Source of the DNA: Flavobacterium sp. N502536
Lineage (GTDB): Bacteria > Bacteroidota > Bacteroidia > Flavobacteriales > Flavobacteriaceae
DNA: 64,000 nucleotides
Direction: 5' to 3'
NCBI RefSeq assembly: GCF_025947345.1
Contig: NZ_CP110011.1
Coordinates: 1,426,001-1,490,000, forward strand
Notes under the pieces: model-generated
The model's database searches: none
What the model was told of the DNA's origin: nothing
The model's input: the letters and a program-made list of their open reading frames with translations, nothing else
Made by a program: the position numbers and the translations under genes
Shown: in pieces, positions 61,781 through 64,000 of the stretch
Layout: each line of letters opens with the position of its first letter
Position numbering within the stretch: the first letter of the stretch is position 1

Positions 61781-61834
61781 GAGAGCCAATTTTATAATCT
61801 ATCGCCTGAGCAATAAATCATAAAACTGACTCTC
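61781..61834. repeat. Imperfect inverted repeat upstream of nrtR
   Basis: GAGAGCCAATTTTAT (61781-61795) and ATAAAACTGACTCTC (61820-61834) match in 13 of 15 pairs. It lies between the lipoprotein gene and nrtR and may be a hairpin at the end of the lipoprotein transcript or an upstream element of nrtR. Confidence 0.5.
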
Positions 61835-61861
61835 ATCACTATCCTTTTTCTTTCTGCCTGT

Positions 61862-62218
61862 CTAATTTATTGTTACTGTTCTTTTTGGAATAGACGTACA
61901 ATCTGCACCATTTTTTGCAACAGTAACCTCTGCTTTCACCTCATACGTTCCTGCTGCCGGGTAAATATGTGTAGTACTGGTCCCGGTTCCGGTGGTACCG
62001 TCGCCAAATGTCCACTTTACCCCCACTAAAGTTCCGGTTCCGCTATAACCAACGGAGTAGTTCATTAATTTCGGATTAGTAGCATCAGTTGAATTATGTA
62101 GTTTTACAAAAATTGCTTCTCCCAGGCAATCTACAATCTCCTCAGCGTCGTCTTTGCTGCAGGAGTTCGCCGCAAAAAACACCAGAGCAAGCATTAAAAT
62201 TGATACTATCTTTTTCAT
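61862..62218 (-). CDS. Lipoprotein with a PKD domain
   Basis: A 118-residue lipoprotein with lipobox ANSC (about residue 20) followed by SKDD. Residues 40-118 form one PKD domain (VKWTFGDGTTGTGTSTTHIY, with the family's FGDG and HxYxxxGTY pattern). PKD domains are beta-sandwiches for protein or glycan binding at the surface. The function is unknown. It is monocistronic. Confidence 0.8.
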   Translation of the reverse strand: MKKIVSILMLALVFFAANSCSKDDAEEIVDCLGEAIFVKLHNSTDATNPKLMNYSVGYSGTGTLVGVKWTFGDGTTGTGTSTTHIYPAAGTYEVKAEVTVAKNGADCTSIPKRTVTIN

Positions 62219-62286
62219 TTTTATTTTTATTTAAGAATTTATTTATCAAAATTATTCTATAAAAATACAGAAAACAATGATTTTCA

Positions 62287-63192
62287 TCATAATCGGTTAC
62301 CAAAAAACAATTTTAATTCTTTGGAAATAATTTCAAAAAACGAATTCAAATTATTGTTTTTAGCGGTCAGCAGATACACATACTCTTCCGGTACATGAAA
62401 ACTGTTCCATAACAATTGTAGTTTATTCTCTGTAATGTATTTTCTCGCATTGCAATTCCAGGTAACCGCAACTCCTTCATTATCGGATAACATTCGGAGC
62501 ATTTCAGATTCAGAGGGAATAATATAATTTGGCACCATCGACGGCCTTTTTTTATTGAAAGCATGCAGCCAGAATAGTTTTATGTGCGGAATTCTTGCAT
62601 CATGGCTGTACCATTTTTGCTCATTCAGCCACTGCTCTACTGCGGTATAATTATCCGCTTTCAGTTTCTGACGAAATTCAGTCGCATCCAAACGCACCGG
62701 CGCCACCATGATTAGCTTAATTTTTCCCACGATTTCATAAATCGTATCAAACGTATCATACCTTTTTGTGGTGATTGCAAAATCAAGTTTTTTAGCATCC
62801 ACTAACTCAAAGAGCACATCGTTTTCTGCAAAAGTAAAATCGATTAAATCAAACTTAGAGATCAGCAGATTTCCAATACAATTAAAAAGATTCCTCGAAA
62901 TACCAACCGAAATTAATCGGGTAGCATCTTCTGCTTTTGCGCGAAAAGTACTCTCTACATTTTCAAGCCGGTCGAGGGCATCTATGATTAAATTATTGAG
63001 TAACTTAGCGTATTCCGTTGGTTCTACGCCTTTTGACTTTCGGTTAAACAATTTATTCCCAACATGGGCTTCCAGCATTGAGATTTGCTGGCTAACTGCA
63101 GGCTGACTCATAAATAACTCTTTTGCAGCGATCGAAAAATTTCCGTTTTTATATACAGCCTTAAAGGTTCTGTACCACTCCAGATTCACCAT
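62287..63192 (-). CDS. LysR-family transcriptional regulator
   Basis: A 301-residue regulator. The N-terminal winged helix-turn-helix covers about residues 2-62 (YRTFKAVYKNGNFSIAAKEL, then MSQPAVSQQISMLEAHVGNK). The effector-binding part follows, about residues 88-295. It is divergent from the DJ-1/PfpI gene, with 85 bases between the two start codons, and each has a perfect -7 element. It probably controls that gene and itself. The inducer is unknown. Confidence 0.9.
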   Translation of the reverse strand: MVNLEWYRTFKAVYKNGNFSIAAKELFMSQPAVSQQISMLEAHVGNKLFNRKSKGVEPTEYAKLLNNLIIDALDRLENVESTFRAKAEDATRLISVGISRNLFNCIGNLLISKFDLIDFTFAENDVLFELVDAKKLDFAITTKRYDTFDTIYEIVGKIKLIMVAPVRLDATEFRQKLKADNYTAVEQWLNEQKWYSHDARIPHIKLFWLHAFNKKRPSMVPNYIIPSESEMLRMLSDNEGVAVTWNCNARKYITENKLQLLWNSFHVPEEYVYLLTAKNNNLNSFFEIISKELKLFFGNRL

Positions 63193-63195
63193 GAC

Positions 63196-63261
63196 ATAAA
63201 TATATTTATAACAAACATAGTTTATTTTATTTTTACTGATATCACTTTAACCGTAAATTTG
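63196..63261. promoter_or_regulatory. Divergent lysR / DJ-1-like promoter region with palindrome
   Basis: Minus-strand TATGTTTG (63212-63219) and plus-strand TAAATTTG (63254-63261) are perfect -7 elements for the two genes. ATAAATATATTTAT (63196-63209) is a perfect 14-base palindrome of the T-N11-A type bound by LysR proteins, just inside the lysR leader. Confidence 0.5.
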
Positions 63262-63277
63262 ATCAAAATTTAAACTT

Positions 63278-64000
63278 ATGAAAAAAATAGCCTTACTTAC
63301 GATTATAGCATTCAGTGCTTTTAGCACCTCTGCTATAGCTCAAAAATCAACAAAAAAAGGTACCAAAAAGGTACTATTTGTTGTAACCAGCAACGATAAA
63401 CTGGGGAATACCGGAGAGAAAACCGGATTTTGGTCAGAAGAATTCGCTGCACCATATTATGAACTATTAGATCAGGGTGTCGAAATCACCATTGCTTCGC
63501 CTTTAGGAGGTCAGCCGCCAATTGATCCAAAAAGTGCCGATCCGGCATCGGCAACCGCAGACACTAAACGTTTTGACGCCGATAAAACTTTACAGGAAAA
63601 ATTAAAACATACCCATAAACTTTCGACCATCAACCAGAAAGATTATGATGCTGTTTTTTATCCGGGAGGTCACGGACCACTTTGGGACCTGGTAGAAGAT
63701 AAAAACTCGATTGCTTTGATCGAATCTTTCTACACTCATAAAAAACCTGTTGCCTTTGTTTGTCACGCTCCGGCAGTTTTAAAAAACGTAAAAGTTAACG
63801 GTGTCTTTTTAGTGAAAGGCAAAAATGTTACCGGTTTTACAAATGCCGAAGAGGAAGCTGTGGGGCTAACCAAAGTAGTTCCATTTTTACTCGAAGATGC
63901 TTTGACAAAAAATGGCGCCAAGTTTTCGAAAGAAGCCAACTGGCAGCCATATGCCGTACAAGACGGTCTTTTAATTACAGGACAAAATCCGGCCTCGTCT
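63278..64000 (+). CDS. Exported DJ-1/PfpI-family protein, N-terminal part (cut by window edge)
   Basis: An open frame from ATG 63278 to the window edge gives 241 codons. Residues 1-21 are a signal peptide (ending AIAQ). The rest is a DJ-1/PfpI glutamine-amidotransferase-like domain with VLFVVTSNDKLGNTGEKTGF, AVFYPGGHGPLWDL and the nucleophile Cys in AFVCHAPAVLK (about residue 165). This matches the group of Hsp31-like glyoxalase/deglycase and related proteins. The protein is exported here, so it would act in the periplasm. It is divergent from the LysR gene and probably controlled by it. Confidence 0.88.
   Translation, partial: MKKIALLTIIAFSAFSTSAIAQKSTKKGTKKVLFVVTSNDKLGNTGEKTGFWSEEFAAPYYELLDQGVEITIASPLGGQPPIDPKSADPASATADTKRFDADKTLQEKLKHTHKLSTINQKDYDAVFYPGGHGPLWDLVEDKNSIALIESFYTHKKPVAFVCHAPAVLKNVKVNGVFLVKGKNVTGFTNAEEEAVGLTKVVPFLLEDALTKNGAKFSKEANWQPYAVQDGLLITGQNPASS

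Noticed and set aside
1..64000. tRNA or rRNA genes, prophage or integrase genes
   Set aside because: No cloverleaf-like or rRNA-like sequence and no integrase, transposase, portal or capsid gene was recognised by reading. A dedicated search with tRNAscan or an equivalent was not possible here.

Overview
The window is a chromosome segment from a Bacteroidota species, most likely a Flavobacterium. The evidence is AT-rich DNA, almost no Shine-Dalgarno sites, many -7 elements of the flavobacterial type TAnnTTTG, type IX secretion sorting domains (7843-8640, 10479-12749), a Bacteroidota-style bat operon, a TonB receptor with a carboxypeptidase-regulatory-like N-terminus, and C4-less DksA/TraR and RecO proteins. 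No rRNA, tRNA, prophage, insertion sequence or CRISPR array was seen. Both edges cut genes: an AddA/UvrD-like helicase on the left and a DJ-1/PfpI protein on the right.

Layout. 1-8.7 kb: helicase, lspA, a small basic protein, two tandem roadblock proteins, a DksA/TraR protein, ileS and a sorting-domain secreted protein. 8.7-12.8 kb: a minus-strand operon porZ - acyltransferase - recO. 12.9-20.8 kb: gdhA, an outer-membrane-like protein, a trans-sulfuration PLP enzyme, a lipoprotein, an AlbA_2 protein, an SDR and an aldo/keto reductase. 21.0-30.5 kb: the moxR-DUF58-bat (aerotolerance) operon. 30.6-36.5 kb: 5-formyl-THF cyclo-ligase, an AstE/AspA-like protein, uvrC and a patatin with a barrel. 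36.6-39.9 kb: tyrosine catabolism (hmgA, hppD) split by a four-helix-bundle (23S-IVP family) gene that is bracketed by inverted repeats. 39.9-40.1 kb: a probable small RNA with promoter and terminator. 40.1-46 kb: a DUF3108 protein, tryptophan 2,3-dioxygenase, an M23 peptidase, small proteins and pgi. 46.2-54.3 kb: TonB receptor, membrane protein, RlpA, DinB, ArsC-like protein, yicC, gmk, nadD. 54.4-61.8 kb: an NAD+/ADP-ribose operon. 61.8-64 kb: PKD lipoprotein, LysR regulator and DJ-1/PfpI protein.

The most striking locus is 54.4-61.7 kb. A Nudix regulator of the NrtR type sits upstream of a PRPP-synthetase-like gene, a NADAR gene, a macro-domain/ADP-ribosylglycohydrolase fusion, a Tpt1/KptA RNA 2'-phosphotransferase, a second ADP-ribosylglycohydrolase, a metallophosphatase and a NAMPT-like gene. 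Two 21-base palindromes flank the operon promoter and look like NrtR operators. The set could strip ADP-ribose from nucleic acid or protein and rebuild NAD+. The PRPP-synthetase-like plus NAMPT-like pair recalls the NARP1 pathway of phages. The NAMPT-like gene carries a one-base frameshift in this sequence.

The second theme is intergenic. Many gaps between genes of the same strand are filled by short words repeated in both orientations. Each gap or locus has its own word set, and two of these regions contain copied 3' ends of the neighbouring gene.
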